This document shows, piece by piece, positions 27,981 to 37,035 of a DNA stretch of 37,035 nt; position 1 is the first letter of the stretch, and each line of letters starts with the position of its first letter. The notes beneath the pieces were generated by a model that worked only from the letters and a program-made list of their open reading frames with translations, was not told the origin of the DNA and did no database searches. The position numbers and the translations under genes were made by a program. Location: the IMG/VR virus record IMGVR_UViG_3300031951_000557, positions 1 through 37,035 of that record. One strand, 5' to 3'. The stretch is from a virus.

Positions 27981-30900
27981 TGGCTGAGAAGAAAAGCGAC
28001 TTAATAAAGATTGCCGAAACTTCTCCAGGGCTTGCAACGGCTGCAGCATCTAAAGGTCTCCCTAAACAAGAGATAAGTAAAATTGCCTCACTTGTTGAAT
28101 TGACAAAAATTCACAAAGAACTAACTTCTCTACCACAAAATAATGCTTATAAAAAGTACCAGAAAATGGACCCTCAACTTCAGGCTGCTTTGGCTAGTAT
28201 GTTTTCTCCTGAGTATGTTCAACAGGATAAAGGTTTTTTTGGAAACATTTTACAGGGTATTAAATCAAGAGCATACTATGGCGCCGAAGGTGCAAAGGAT
28301 TATCTAAAAAGTTTTGGTGGTTTAGTTCCAACTGGTGTTCCTGGTGTTAGTGTAAACTTTCAAAATCAAACTGGCGCTTCCTTGCCAGAAGCAGTTTTAA
28401 AAGTTGGAACTGCTCCTATTGCTGCTGCTGCAAGCGAAATTGGTAGTGCAATAAATGAGGGATTAGGTTTAGAGTCAAAAGTATCTACAGCAGCAAGCGC
28501 CTTAATACGCTCTCAAAATAAATTAGTTAAGCAGCCATATGCTGCAGCACGTTTGGCTGCAGAAGAAGGCGAAGACTTTACAACTTCTTTTGGTAAATTC
28601 TTTGGTGTTGGCGCTGGTGAGTTATTTAACCCAGGTCAAGGCGATGCAAAAATTCAGGACAACTCTAGCAATTTTATGAGATACTGGGAAAAAGCATCTG
28701 ACCCATCATCTGTATTTGATGAGAGTGCCGTACTAGAATTTAATTCTGAGTTGACTCCTGCAGCATCTTATCTTGGTCGTTTTCTTGCTTCCAAAAGAGA
28801 CCTTGTAGAAAATTTTGAAGAATTTCAAGACAACCCTGCTGTGTTGCAACTTATTGATGGTTTCATTAGCGGAGACGAAGCAGCAACCAAAGAAGTAGCA
28901 TACGCTGTAGCAAGATTTGAAAAATCTAAAATCAGTGCTGGAAGAGACTGGGCACGTAGTTTAGTTTCTTTATTACCGTATGAGTACGAAAAGGCAGTTC
29001 TTGGCGACGGTAATGCTAAGGCGCTTTTTACTTACCTATCAGCACCAGTTGACGCTGGTGTTACATTTGGACTTGACCCACTGATTATTGCTGGCAAGGT
29101 TTCACGTACATTGCAGGTAGCAAAGTATGGATTCTTTAAAGTCGGTGAAGGTAGCATTTCAATTGAAAAAGCATTTACTCGTCCAGCAGTTCGTGGATAT
29201 TGGGATGATGCTGGAAAATTAATTGAGCGTTATCGTAATGGAAACTTTGAGGAAAAGTCCAGAGCACTTACTAGACTCCAAAATCGCTATAAAGAAATTA
29301 ACATAAATGTTATTGAGGACTTAGCAAAAGCAGATGTTCGCAATGCCGAAGATGCTCTTAATTTCTTTGGAAGCGGAGAGCGTTTCGTTCGCATAATGGC
29401 TGGAGAAGCAGGTATTGCTGGTCGTTCACAACTTATTCCAAGAAATACTTTTGCTCGTAATGTATCTAATGATATTAAAGATACAATTAACAGAACACTT
29501 GGAACAGATAGATTAAATACTTTCAAACCTGCTGCTTCTGAAAAAGATTTTATTGCACAATTTTCTGACTCCCCAGATGTCTGGGCTAGTAAAGTTGGTG
29601 TTGAGAAGTCTGGAGTCTTATTCACTCCAAAAGACAGGTCAATGTATGCAAGAATTGATAGAGTTGTGCGTCAATTTGAAATTGCACCAGTTGCCAGAAG
29701 AACCATTAGTATTTCAGATGGCTCTAGCGCAACACAGATATACAGAATAGCAAGAACTGTTCTGAGTAAAACTGATGCTAGCAATTTCCGTACTGCTTGG
29801 CTTGGTGCAGATGAAGGTCAACGTTTACTTGCCTACAAAGGTTTATTGAAAACAGTCGGAATTGGTATGGGATTAGACCTATCAAACGAAGGTCGTTTAT
29901 TACTTTCCAGCATTGATGAAATGTCTACTGAACTTTACTCAGTTAGCCAGACTGCACTTGACCTAGGAGACCTTGCCGATGTTCTTAAATTGGCACGCAG
30001 AACTCCAGGAGTTTCAAATCCATCAGGTGTGCGTAAAGAAGTACTAGATGCTATTTCTAAAACTACTGGTCAAGGTAAAGCACAAAAATTATTAATTACC
30101 ATTAATGGCAAAGTTTCAGAATACATACAAACATTAAAGGCTCTTAAGGCTGACAGGGCTGAAGCCTTATCTCTTGGCGACAAGGTACGTGCTAATTTAA
30201 TTAATGATGAAATTAAAGTAACTGGTGCAAAACTTGGTCGTGAATTAAAGAGTAAAAAACAATTAAAAGAACTTATTGGTGATAGCAATATTGGCAGAAC
30301 GGCAGATGACATTGCCGATGAAGCAACAATATTAGACGATATTGATGGGATTGATTCCTTACTAACGGAAGAGTTCAATGCTGGACAAACTCTTGATGGA
30401 ACACCTAGAGCAATTCGCCAGTATCAACTAAGCGATACTCGCTCTCTTCCAGATTTTTCAAAATGGAGAGAGACAGCACAGCGTGCTGGAGTTCTTACAA
30501 ACTTTTTTGGTCGTGCAACGAATAATCATTCTAGCAAAGCCATTGCTGACGGCTGGTCATTTTTAAACCTTTACCCTAGACTTGGATTACGTTCTAGCGT
30601 TGAAGAAGTTGGAATGTATGGAGTAATGGGTGGAGCCGAAGGCTTCGCTTGGTATCTAAAGGGTCGTGAAGCATCTCGTGAAATTCGTGCTACCGAGATG
30701 GAAAGAACAAAGATAACTGTTTTTGGTAATGAAAAAACAGACAGAAATCTTGGATTTATTTACGATACTTTATATAAGATTACAAACAAGCATTACACTA
30801 AAGATGAAATCCTTGCTATGGATACCGACCCAGTACTTCGTGGACGAGCAGTTGCTACAGCAATGATTAAAAATAGATTTAAGCCAGGATTTTTGCAAAC

Positions 30901-33385
30901 CAAAACTGGAAAAGAAGTCTCTGAATGGGCTGGAGATTTTGCAGAGTTTAACGGAAAAAGCGTAATGGATGACATTAATGGTTCCGTTATCCGTGCAGAA
31001 CGTCCAATCAGCGACGCTGATACAATTTCTAACACACTACGTGATTTTGGTCCATCAGTAAGACTTAATATTCAAAATCAAGAATCCTTAAAGGGTTTAG
31101 GATTTACTGACCAAATTGGAACTATTGCAAGTAACAATGATAGATTTGTATTTTACTGGTTATTGGAATTAAATAATACTGTTGGCAAGCGTAATGGACA
31201 ATTTGGAAATATTGTTCTTTGGAATGTTGGCAAAAAGCAAGAAGTTGTTATCAAAAAACTTGTTGACTACATTGAAGGTCCTGGCAATGAGATTGCTAAA
31301 CGCTATGCTATCTATGGAGAGCAAGGCGCAGAAGCACTTGCTGGACACATCTACCTTGATGCTACGCTTGCTTTGAGAAACTCTGCTGGTCAGATAAATA
31401 TGGACCTAGTAAATGCTATCCGTGCTAAGGGTGGTATGGAAACGTTTTCACTTGACGATTTAACAAAGTTAGATTCACGTCTAGCCCGTCCAGAATCTGT
31501 TAGCGGAAAAGAACTTGTTCCAATTACTGGAAAAAATGCAGGAGAAATAATCTACAGAGTTATAAATTCAGGTTACGGCTGGATGGGAAAGCAAATTTCC
31601 CTACTTGACCGTGAACCAATTACTCTTGCAAACTATTTTATGTTCCGTAAAGAACTAAAAGGCACACAAGCGTCTACCAAAAAATCCTTAATGGATAATG
31701 GTATGACTGAAGAAGGTGCTGATTCGGTTGCTAGATTTGCTATACACGAGACAGCGATGGGTCTGGCTCGCAATAGAACCTTATCTTTTGTTGATAATGG
31801 TGATGTTAGAACAAACCTTGCTTTTAGTCTCCGCACAATGGGACGATACTACAGAGCAACAGAAGATTTCTACCGTCGTCTTGCAAGACTTGGTAAGTAT
31901 GAAAAGCGTGCCCTAGTTCGTCTTGCAATTCTTAATCAGACATTTGAAGATAGTGGTTTTATTCACGAAGATGATAAAGGTCAAATGTATTTCACCTATC
32001 CAGGTGATGATATATTTTATGGAGTTATTGTTAACGCCTTTTCTGCAATCGGAGTAACTCATTATACTCCGTCACCAGTTAATTTTGGTGGGTATGTAAA
32101 GATGCTTACCCCATCTCTTGACCCTGAATCTTGGCAACCAGGACTTTCTAACCCATTTATTTCTTTATCTTTAGATGCCTTTAGTAATCTTCCATACATT
32201 GGAGAATACATAACTGGCAAAAGAGGTGGAATAAACTTTGAGCAACTTATTACTGGTGCATACTCAACAGACATTCCAGCCTGGGAAAAGGCTGCACCAG
32301 CAAACGTTAAGAGAGTATACAACGCTTTTGGTGGGTCTACAGAGGGCACAGCATCACGCTTTTCTTCGGCTGTAAAGGCTATTAAGTTATTAGTGTCTAC
32401 TGGAAATGGTCCAACAAAGTCATCTGACCTTGAACCCTTTTTCCAAAATGTCGCAACACAAGCAGAAAACGTAGACTTAGTTAAACTTGTAATGGGTCAA
32501 GGTACAATTGCTTCTATTCAAACATTTGGAAATATAGATGTTCCTAAAGAACTCATAAATTCTGGAGTCTTTACTTGGGATTCAGAGTTCCAAAAGATGA
32601 TGAAGAAGTATGAAGGCGACAAAGACGCTTTATCTAAAGCGTTAGTTATGTTTGCTAAACTGTATCCATCAAAATTAGCATATACTAACTTTGCCACCAA
32701 GAGTGGCACACTTGCTAACTTCAGAAAAACAATTGAAGCAGAAAAGTTTGTATACAAGAACGAAGATTTTCTTACAAAACACTCTGAGGCTGGTTCATTC
32801 TTTATACCAGTATCAGGTCAAACTGATTTAAATGCTTATTCCTACTTGAAGAAAGAGGGATACATATTAAATCAACCGCTTAATCCTAAAGCGGAAAACA
32901 GTAAGAAGAACTTTATTCGTGAGGTTGCAACTACAGAGGCAAGAATTGCCTACTACAAACTTAACGATGATATGACTGAAAAAATTAATGCTTCTCAAAG
33001 CGCATCTGAAAAACGCTATTGGAGAGCACAATTTGAAACCAGAAAGAATGGATTGTTTACAGCATATCCACTGCTCAGAGTGCAGGTATCGCCAACTGCT
33101 GAAAGTAATGCCCAGCGGATTGAGTATGTTAATGATATGAAACTTATTCTGAGAGAAGGAACAGCACCTGATAAAGAACTGGCTAACCAGTTTGGGGCTT
33201 TGATTTCAGAATACGAAAAAATGAACTCAATACTTAACAGAGTACAAGGTTCTTCAGATAGAGCAAATGAGTTCAAAAAGAATCTCAAGTCCGACACAAA
33301 GGATGTTTTGCTTACCATAGCACAAAAAAGTGATAATGCAACAACGTTCTATTATTCGGTTATTGAACCATTGATTGGAGAATAA
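27980..33385 (+). CDS. Giant 1801-residue virion protein, probable ejection or internal protein
   Basis: The largest gene in the window. Mostly helical, Ala/Lys/Glu-rich, with short hydrophobic stretches (PIAAAASEIGSAINEGLG, VDAGVTFGLDPLIIAGKV) but no clear signal peptide. Central parts contain RTLSFVDNGDVRTNLAFSLR and MGRYYRATEDFYRRLARLGK, which look like a conserved core. No polymerase, transglycosylase or protease active site was recognised. Its size and place among head genes fit internal virion or ejection proteins of podoviruses, delivered into the cell with the DNA. Packaging with the neighbouring LysM protein is a reasonable idea. A tape-measure role is less likely because no tail-tube genes flank it. 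Confidence 0.65.
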   Translation: MAEKKSDLIKIAETSPGLATAAASKGLPKQEISKIASLVELTKIHKELTSLPQNNAYKKYQKMDPQLQAALASMFSPEYVQQDKGFFGNILQGIKSRAYYGAEGAKDYLKSFGGLVPTGVPGVSVNFQNQTGASLPEAVLKVGTAPIAAAASEIGSAINEGLGLESKVSTAASALIRSQNKLVKQPYAAARLAAEEGEDFTTSFGKFFGVGAGELFNPGQGDAKIQDNSSNFMRYWEKASDPSSVFDESAVLEFNSELTPAASYLGRFLASKRDLVENFEEFQDNPAVLQLIDGFISGDEAATKEVAYAVARFEKSKISAGRDWARSLVSLLPYEYEKAVLGDGNAKALFTYLSAPVDAGVTFGLDPLIIAGKVSRTLQVAKYGFFKVGEGSISIEKAFTRPAVRGYWDDAGKLIERYRNGNFEEKSRALTRLQNRYKEININVIEDLAKADVRNAEDALNFFGSGERFVRIMAGEAGIAGRSQLIPRNTFARNVSNDIKDTINRTLGTDRLNTFKPAASEKDFIAQFSDSPDVWASKVGVEKSGVLFTPKDRSMYARIDRVVRQFEIAPVARRTISISDGSSATQIYRIARTVLSKTDASNFRTAWLGADEGQRLLAYKGLLKTVGIGMGLDLSNEGRLLLSSIDEMSTELYSVSQTALDLGDLADVLKLARRTPGVSNPSGVRKEVLDAISKTTGQGKAQKLLITINGKVSEYIQTLKALKADRAEALSLGDKVRANLINDEIKVTGAKLGRELKSKKQLKELIGDSNIGRTADDIADEATILDDIDGIDSLLTEEFNAGQTLDGTPRAIRQYQLSDTRSLPDFSKWRETAQRAGVLTNFFGRATNNHSSKAIADGWSFLNLYPRLGLRSSVEEVGMYGVMGGAEGFAWYLKGREASREIRATEMERTKITVFGNEKTDRNLGFIYDTLYKITNKHYTKDEILAMDTDPVLRGRAVATAMIKNRFKPGFLQTKTGKEVSEWAGDFAEFNGKSVMDDINGSVIRAERPISDADTISNTLRDFGPSVRLNIQNQESLKGLGFTDQIGTIASNNDRFVFYWLLELNNTVGKRNGQFGNIVLWNVGKKQEVVIKKLVDYIEGPGNEIAKRYAIYGEQGAEALAGHIYLDATLALRNSAGQINMDLVNAIRAKGGMETFSLDDLTKLDSRLARPESVSGKELVPITGKNAGEIIYRVINSGYGWMGKQISLLDREPITLANYFMFRKELKGTQASTKKSLMDNGMTEEGADSVARFAIHETAMGLARNRTLSFVDNGDVRTNLAFSLRTMGRYYRATEDFYRRLARLGKYEKRALVRLAILNQTFEDSGFIHEDDKGQMYFTYPGDDIFYGVIVNAFSAIGVTHYTPSPVNFGGYVKMLTPSLDPESWQPGLSNPFISLSLDAFSNLPYIGEYITGKRGGINFEQLITGAYSTDIPAWEKAAPANVKRVYNAFGGSTEGTASRFSSAVKAIKLLVSTGNGPTKSSDLEPFFQNVATQAENVDLVKLVMGQGTIASIQTFGNIDVPKELINSGVFTWDSEFQKMMKKYEGDKDALSKALVMFAKLYPSKLAYTNFATKSGTLANFRKTIEAEKFVYKNEDFLTKHSEAGSFFIPVSGQTDLNAYSYLKKEGYILNQPLNPKAENSKKNFIREVATTEARIAYYKLNDDMTEKINASQSASEKRYWRAQFETRKNGLFTAYPLLRVQVSPTAESNAQRIEYVNDMKLILREGTAPDKELANQFGALISEYEKMNSILNRVQGSSDRANEFKKNLKSDTKDVLLTIAQKSDNATTFYYSVIEPLIGE

Positions 33386-33386
33386 A

Positions 33387-34316
33387 GTGGCAGGTAGTTA
33401 CCAAGATAAGAACGGCGACGGAAAAGTTGCCTGGTATCCAGACACAAAAATGCCTAATGAAAAACCACCTAAAGGGCAAGACCCTGAAAGTGTCCAATCT
33501 ACAGAAGCAGATAAGCCAGAAGGTGGAGAAGACCCTAACAATGCTCCACTTGTTTTTGGTCCAGATGCAGTTCCTTATTCATCAGTATCTACTGTTGGTG
33601 AAACTACAGCAGAATTTACTGAAGCATTTGAAGTAACATTTGGTGTTAAGACTCCTAAGAATTTAATTACCCAATTCACGGCAGAACTTCAATCATTACA
33701 ACGTGGACGTAGCAATAAGCCAATAGTAGGTAAGTCTGGTACAAATGTTGTCTACCAGGGCGTATCGCCTCAAGAGCGTCAAAACATTCTTGATAAATAC
33801 CTTAAGAGTTATGCAACAAGTGTAATTGCTGCCGCCGAAGCAGGAGACGCTAAGGCTCTAGCATCACTTAATAAGGGTAAATTCGGTACAACACTGACAA
33901 CCCTTAGAAACGCTTATGCAAATAATGGCTTGCCAATTAACCAAAAGTCTTTATTAAACGCAGCCTTAGAGTCAAGTTTGAATCCTAAGAAACTAGAGCA
34001 AAACATTAATCTAGTTAACCTATCTGCTAAGACATATTTTCCAGCGTTAAGTGCTCAGATTGATGCTGGGTATACAGTTAAGCAACTACTGACGCCATAC
34101 CTTAATTCTCGTGCAAACATACTAGAAGAAGATGCTGACTCTATTGACTTAACAAGTTTACAGAATGTAGCAAAAGACCCAAAGGGTTTAATGAATCTTT
34201 ATGAATATGAAATATCTTTACGTAAAGACCCTAAGTGGCGTTTTACCAAGAATGCTCAAGACTCTCTAAGCAATGTTGCTCGTGATATTGCTAAGACATT
34301 TGGATTGGTTGGATAA
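33387..34316 (+). CDS. Virion protein of unknown role
   Basis: A protein of 309 residues from GTG 33387, with GGAG 6-9 bases upstream; the TTG at 33375 would start inside the previous gene. The N-terminus is polar and acidic (SYQDKNGDGKVAWYPDTKMP, then KPPKGQDPESVQSTEADKPE). From about residue 70 it is helical: AEFTEAFEVTFGVKTPKNLI, GVSPQERQNILDKYLKSYAT and a long ALNKGK.. region. It ends SNVARDIAKTFGLVG and overlaps the LysM gene by one base. Likely a structural partner of the 1801-residue protein. Confidence 0.68.
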   Translation: MAGSYQDKNGDGKVAWYPDTKMPNEKPPKGQDPESVQSTEADKPEGGEDPNNAPLVFGPDAVPYSSVSTVGETTAEFTEAFEVTFGVKTPKNLITQFTAELQSLQRGRSNKPIVGKSGTNVVYQGVSPQERQNILDKYLKSYATSVIAAAEAGDAKALASLNKGKFGTTLTTLRNAYANNGLPINQKSLLNAALESSLNPKKLEQNINLVNLSAKTYFPALSAQIDAGYTVKQLLTPYLNSRANILEEDADSIDLTSLQNVAKDPKGLMNLYEYEISLRKDPKWRFTKNAQDSLSNVARDIAKTFGLVG

Positions 34317-35506
34317 TGGCTGTCATTAAGAACGGTACTGCTACAGTACAAAAGGGTGACACACTTAGTGCTATTGCTGCAAAGGCAAAAACAACTGTTG
34401 CTGCTATTGCTAAAGCAAACAACATTACCAACGTAAACCTTATTAGACCAGGACAAGTATTCGTTCTTCCTGGCAAAAAAACTACTGGTGATAAAACTAC
34501 TGGTGGAGGAACCGATACAGGTGGTGGAACTGATACTGGCGGGATGACACCTGAGCAAGTACAGGCAATGATTGATGCTAGAGCAGCAACAGATAAAGCA
34601 GCAGCAGATGCCGTTGCTGCAGCAAATGAAAAGAAGCGTCAAGTTGACTCTATTGCTGCTATATCAGCCTTGCTTTCATCTTACGGAATTGGTGATTTGA
34701 GTGCAGCGATTACGGATGCCGTTGTCAAGGGGTACTCATCAGATACTATTCAGTTGATTATGCAGGACCCAAAGGGCACAGACCCTCTATCAGTTGCATT
34801 CCAAACAAGATTTCCAGCAAACAAAGCACGTCTTGCTGCAGGTAAGTCAGTATTAAGTCCAGCAGAATACCTTGCTGCAGAGCGTTCTTACTCACAGGTA
34901 TTGCAGTCATACGGTGTTGCAGGTCTTGCAACTAGAGACAAGATGAATGCTTTCATTACTAACGATATATCTGCTACTGAGGTTGCAGACAGAGTGGGTC
35001 TTGCAGTTAACCGTGTAAAGAATGCTGATGCTGATACTAAAGCAGCACTTGCTCTCTATTACCCAATGCTTAACCAGACTGACATTGTTGGTGCAGTTCT
35101 TGACCCAGCAGAAGGACTACCAGCACTACAGCGTAAGGTTCAAATTGCTGAAATTGGCGGAGCAGCATTAGCGCAAGGTCTAAAGACTGTAGATGCTGCT
35201 GGTAAATTAACTGGTATTAACATTAAAATGGGAGAAGAAGCACTAGCAACTCTTGGTGTAACTAAAGAACAAGCACGTGCAGGTTTCCAACAGGTAGCAG
35301 AAGTTACTCCACGTGGAGAGTTCCTATCAAGTATTTCAACTGGAGAAGATTACAACCAACTTCAGGCTGAACAAGAAGCATTCCAAGGACTTGCATCTGC
35401 AAAACGTGCACGTACATCATTAACAGAACAAGAGAAGGCACGCTTTGGTGGCAGTGCTGGAACTACAAAAGGAAGTCTAGCCTCACAATCACGAGGCGCT
35501 TTCTAA
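34316..35506 (+). CDS. LysM-domain virion protein
   Basis: A 396-residue protein. Residues about 8-55 are a LysM domain: ATVQKGDTLSAIAAKAKTTV, then IAKANNITNVNLIRPGQVFVLP, which binds N-acetylglucosamine-containing wall polymers. A Gly/Thr linker (TTGGGTDTGGGTDTGG) leads to a long helical region rich in Ala. A C-terminal tail (SAGTTKGSLASQSRGAF) is polar. Being among head genes and next to the giant protein, it may be released on infection to bind the cell wall and guide DNA entry. No catalytic wall-cutting domain is seen. Confidence 0.8.
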   Translation: MAVIKNGTATVQKGDTLSAIAAKAKTTVAAIAKANNITNVNLIRPGQVFVLPGKKTTGDKTTGGGTDTGGGTDTGGMTPEQVQAMIDARAATDKAAADAVAAANEKKRQVDSIAAISALLSSYGIGDLSAAITDAVVKGYSSDTIQLIMQDPKGTDPLSVAFQTRFPANKARLAAGKSVLSPAEYLAAERSYSQVLQSYGVAGLATRDKMNAFITNDISATEVADRVGLAVNRVKNADADTKAALALYYPMLNQTDIVGAVLDPAEGLPALQRKVQIAEIGGAALAQGLKTVDAAGKLTGINIKMGEEALATLGVTKEQARAGFQQVAEVTPRGEFLSSISTGEDYNQLQAEQEAFQGLASAKRARTSLTEQEKARFGGSAGTTKGSLASQSRGAF

Positions 35507-35624
35507 CTAAATAGAATCCTGAACGGACCGACCAGCCCCGTCAGAGTAACAGACTGGTAGTAAGAGCCAGACCATTTCCCCGAATGAATCTGAGGCTTGC
35601 GAACTAACTAATAGAGAAGGGTGG
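35507..35624 (+). promoter_or_regulatory. Structured leader before scaffold/capsid genes
   Basis: A 118-base gap, the largest within the head operon. CTGG and CCAG pair around 35553-35569, and GCC-x-GA...ATT with AAT...TC...GGC can form an imperfect hairpin at about 35565-35597 with loop TCCCCG. The gap is more GC-rich than its surroundings. It could hold a promoter or RNA structure that raises capsid expression. No clear -35/-10 pair was found. Confidence 0.4.
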
Positions 35625-36113
35625 ATGGTTGCTATGAGCAACAACTACTGGGATGAAGACGAAGACGACCTAGATACTGATGTATCTGAAACACAGATGG
35701 ATGGCAGTGACCTCGTAAAGAAGTTACGAAAAGCCAAACGTAATGATGAGAAACGTATCAAAGAACTCACTGAGCAACTTGAGGGTTTAACCAAGTCGCA
35801 GCGTGAGCGTACAGTCAAAGAAGTCCTAGACAAGAAAGGTGTAAATCCTAAAGCACAACGCTTAATCCTGAAAGACTTAGACGAAGTTACCGAAGAGTCA
35901 GTGAATAACTGGCTTGAAGATAATGGAGACTTATTCGGATTAACTGTGAATCAGGAGGCACCTGCAGTAAGTGATATGGACCGTGCTGCATTACGTCAGC
36001 AAGACTCTATCGCGCAAGGTGCAACAACACCTGACAGAGCAGAGAACTTAGAACAGAGACTCAATAGTGCAGATTCTGCAGAAGAGATTCTTTCTATCCT
36101 TCGCTCACAATAA
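35625..36113 (+). CDS. Scaffold-like protein
   Basis: A 162-residue, highly charged helical protein. ATG 35625 follows AAGGGTGG; a second ATG at 35634 (MSNNYWDEDED) is possible. The N-terminus is very acidic (DEDEDDLDTDVSE), followed by a coiled coil (LRKAKRNDEKRIKELTEQL) and a C-terminal helical part (RAENLEQRLNSADSAEEILS). Size, charge, coiled coil and place directly before the capsid gene are those of a phage scaffolding protein that shapes the prohead. Confidence 0.8.
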   Translation: MVAMSNNYWDEDEDDLDTDVSETQMDGSDLVKKLRKAKRNDEKRIKELTEQLEGLTKSQRERTVKEVLDKKGVNPKAQRLILKDLDEVTEESVNNWLEDNGDLFGLTVNQEAPAVSDMDRAALRQQDSIAQGATTPDRAENLEQRLNSADSAEEILSILRSQ

Positions 36114-36153
36114 TCAATCATAGTTTCTAACTACTAAAAAGGAAATAACCTAA

Positions 36154-37035
36154 ATGGCTAACGCATACGTATCAACAGGTTCGTCGTCTCTCGGCGGAAC
36201 CGCTGGTGGTGCTGGTTTAGTACAGAAGGCTTATGACCGTCTCTTGGAGTTCGCACTCCGTTCAGAGCCACTCATTCGCTCAGTTGCTGACAAGCGCCCA
36301 ACAAATCAATCAATCCCAGGTTCAACAGTTGTTCTACAACGCTACGTTGACTTGGCTGCTGCAACAACAGCATTAACAGAAGATACAGACCCAGATGCAG
36401 TAGCAATGTCTACTCCAACATCTGTCACAATCACACTTGCAGAGTACGGTAACTCAGTACTTGTAACACGTGCATTGGAACTCTTCTCACTTGCAGATGT
36501 TGACCCAGCAATTGCTAACATCATCGCATTCAACCTTGCAGATTCAATTGACGCAGTAGCAATGACAACATTGCGCGGCGGTTCAAACGTAATCTACTCA
36601 GGTTCAACTGCAACATCAACAGCAACAATCACTGCTGCTGCAACTCTTTCATCTGCTAACATCCGTCGCGCCGTTGCAAAACTTCGTGCGAACAAGACAA
36701 CAGCACGCAAGGGTTCACTATACTGGGCTGGAATCCACCCAGAAGTTTCACACGACCTACGCGCTGAGACAGGTTCAGCAGGATGGTTGCTTCCTAACCA
36801 ATACGGCTCTGCACAAGACCGTATCTGGGCAGGAGAAATTGGAACATACGAAGGTGCATACTTCGTAGAGTCTCCACGTCTGTACAACGCTACAGACGGT
36901 GCTTCATCTGCAAAGGTGTACCGCACAATTCTTGCAGGACAGCAAGCGTTGGCTGAGGCAGTTGCCGAAGAGCCACACGTAGTTATCGGACCAGTAGTTG
37001 ACAAGTTAATGCGTCACCGCCCAATGGGTTGGTAC
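36154..37035 (+). CDS. Major capsid protein, N4-gp56 family, partial at right edge
   Basis: The first 294 codons are open to the window end with no stop. It begins MANAYVSTGSSSLGGTAGGA, then KAYDRLLEFALRSEPLIRSV, followed by PGSTVVLQRYVDLAAATTAL, VTITLAEYGNSVLVTRALEL and DSIDAVAMTTLRGG. This pattern (N-terminal arm, E-loop with LQRY, LAEYG) matches the N4-gp56 capsid family with the HK97 fold. AAAAAGGAAA is the likely ribosome binding site. Only one capsid gene is visible, so the shell is built from this protein, perhaps trimmed by the upstream protease. Confidence 0.92.
   Translation, partial: MANAYVSTGSSSLGGTAGGAGLVQKAYDRLLEFALRSEPLIRSVADKRPTNQSIPGSTVVLQRYVDLAAATTALTEDTDPDAVAMSTPTSVTITLAEYGNSVLVTRALELFSLADVDPAIANIIAFNLADSIDAVAMTTLRGGSNVIYSGSTATSTATITAAATLSSANIRRAVAKLRANKTTARKGSLYWAGIHPEVSHDLRAETGSAGWLLPNQYGSAQDRIWAGEIGTYEGAYFVESPRLYNATDGASSAKVYRTILAGQQALAEAVAEEPHVVIGPVVDKLMRHRPMGWY

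Noticed and set aside
1-37035. Prophage or plasmid origin of the window
   Set aside because: No integrase, attachment site, repressor, partition or plasmid replication gene was seen; gene order is that of a phage.
1-37035. tRNA or tmRNA genes
   Set aside because: No cloverleaf with a TTCGAAT-type arm was found on reading the intergenic gaps.

Overview
The window reads as one continuous stretch of a tailed double-stranded DNA bacteriophage that probably infects an actinobacterium. Actinobacterial signs seen directly are a WhiB-type four-cysteine iron-sulphur regulator, a secreted lysozyme-like (SLT) protein of the type ending in a short Cys-Trp-Tyr tail, and a CHAP plus peptidoglycan-binding endolysin. 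Base composition looks moderately AT-rich, which together with cyanophage-like small tail genes would suit an aquatic actinobacterium; the habitat is inference. No integrase, lysogeny repressor, tRNA gene, DNA polymerase or CRISPR array was seen.

Layout: (1) 1-6620, + strand: a connector-like virion protein cut by the left edge, a repeat-rich tail fibre, and a duplicated cassette of small adhesin-like genes including two glycine-rich proteins. (2) 6680-11746, +: a large tail protein, then a lysis cassette with a CHAP endolysin, four small membrane proteins and an unusual secreted Pro/Glu-rich protein. A tandem terminator ends this unit. (3) 11816-12415, -: a lone SAM-dependent methyltransferase. 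(4) 12604-18108, +: DNA metabolism and regulation: a Cas4-like nuclease split in two, a DnaB/RecA-like ATPase, a resolvase-like nuclease, a primase split into CHC2 and Toprim parts, an Nmad1 (DUF1599)-like protein, another PD-(D/E)XK-like protein and a sigma-like factor. (5) 18051-22648, -: about 22 very small, tightly overlapping genes, a dozen with paired cysteines, plus WhiB, a secreted SLT enzyme and a secreted thermonuclease. (6) 22649-23328: 680 bases without a convincing gene but full of inverted repeats. (7) 23329-37035, +: head genes: terminase with an N-terminal helix-turn-helix-like region, portal, a proteasome-like protease, a 1801-residue virion protein, a LysM protein, a scaffold-like protein and an N4-gp56-type major capsid protein cut by the right edge.

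The capsid gene runs off the right and a connector gene enters from the left, so the window may be most of a circular or permuted genome with a short neck region missing; this is inference. Likely course: the + strand early block and the - strand small-gene block reprogram the host (WhiB, sigma-like factor, zinc-ribbon proteins, nucleases), replication relies on the ATPase and primase with a polymerase from the host or from outside the window, and late genes build and release particles.

Most striking observations: the small zinc-ribbon gene array with a shared palindromic promoter element; the structured 680-base intergenic region with crossing inverted repeats; a proteasome-type Ntn hydrolase in the place of a prohead protease; a nuclease gene split exactly at a 4-base duplication; and a leader whose hairpin repeats the ribosome binding site of the early operon.
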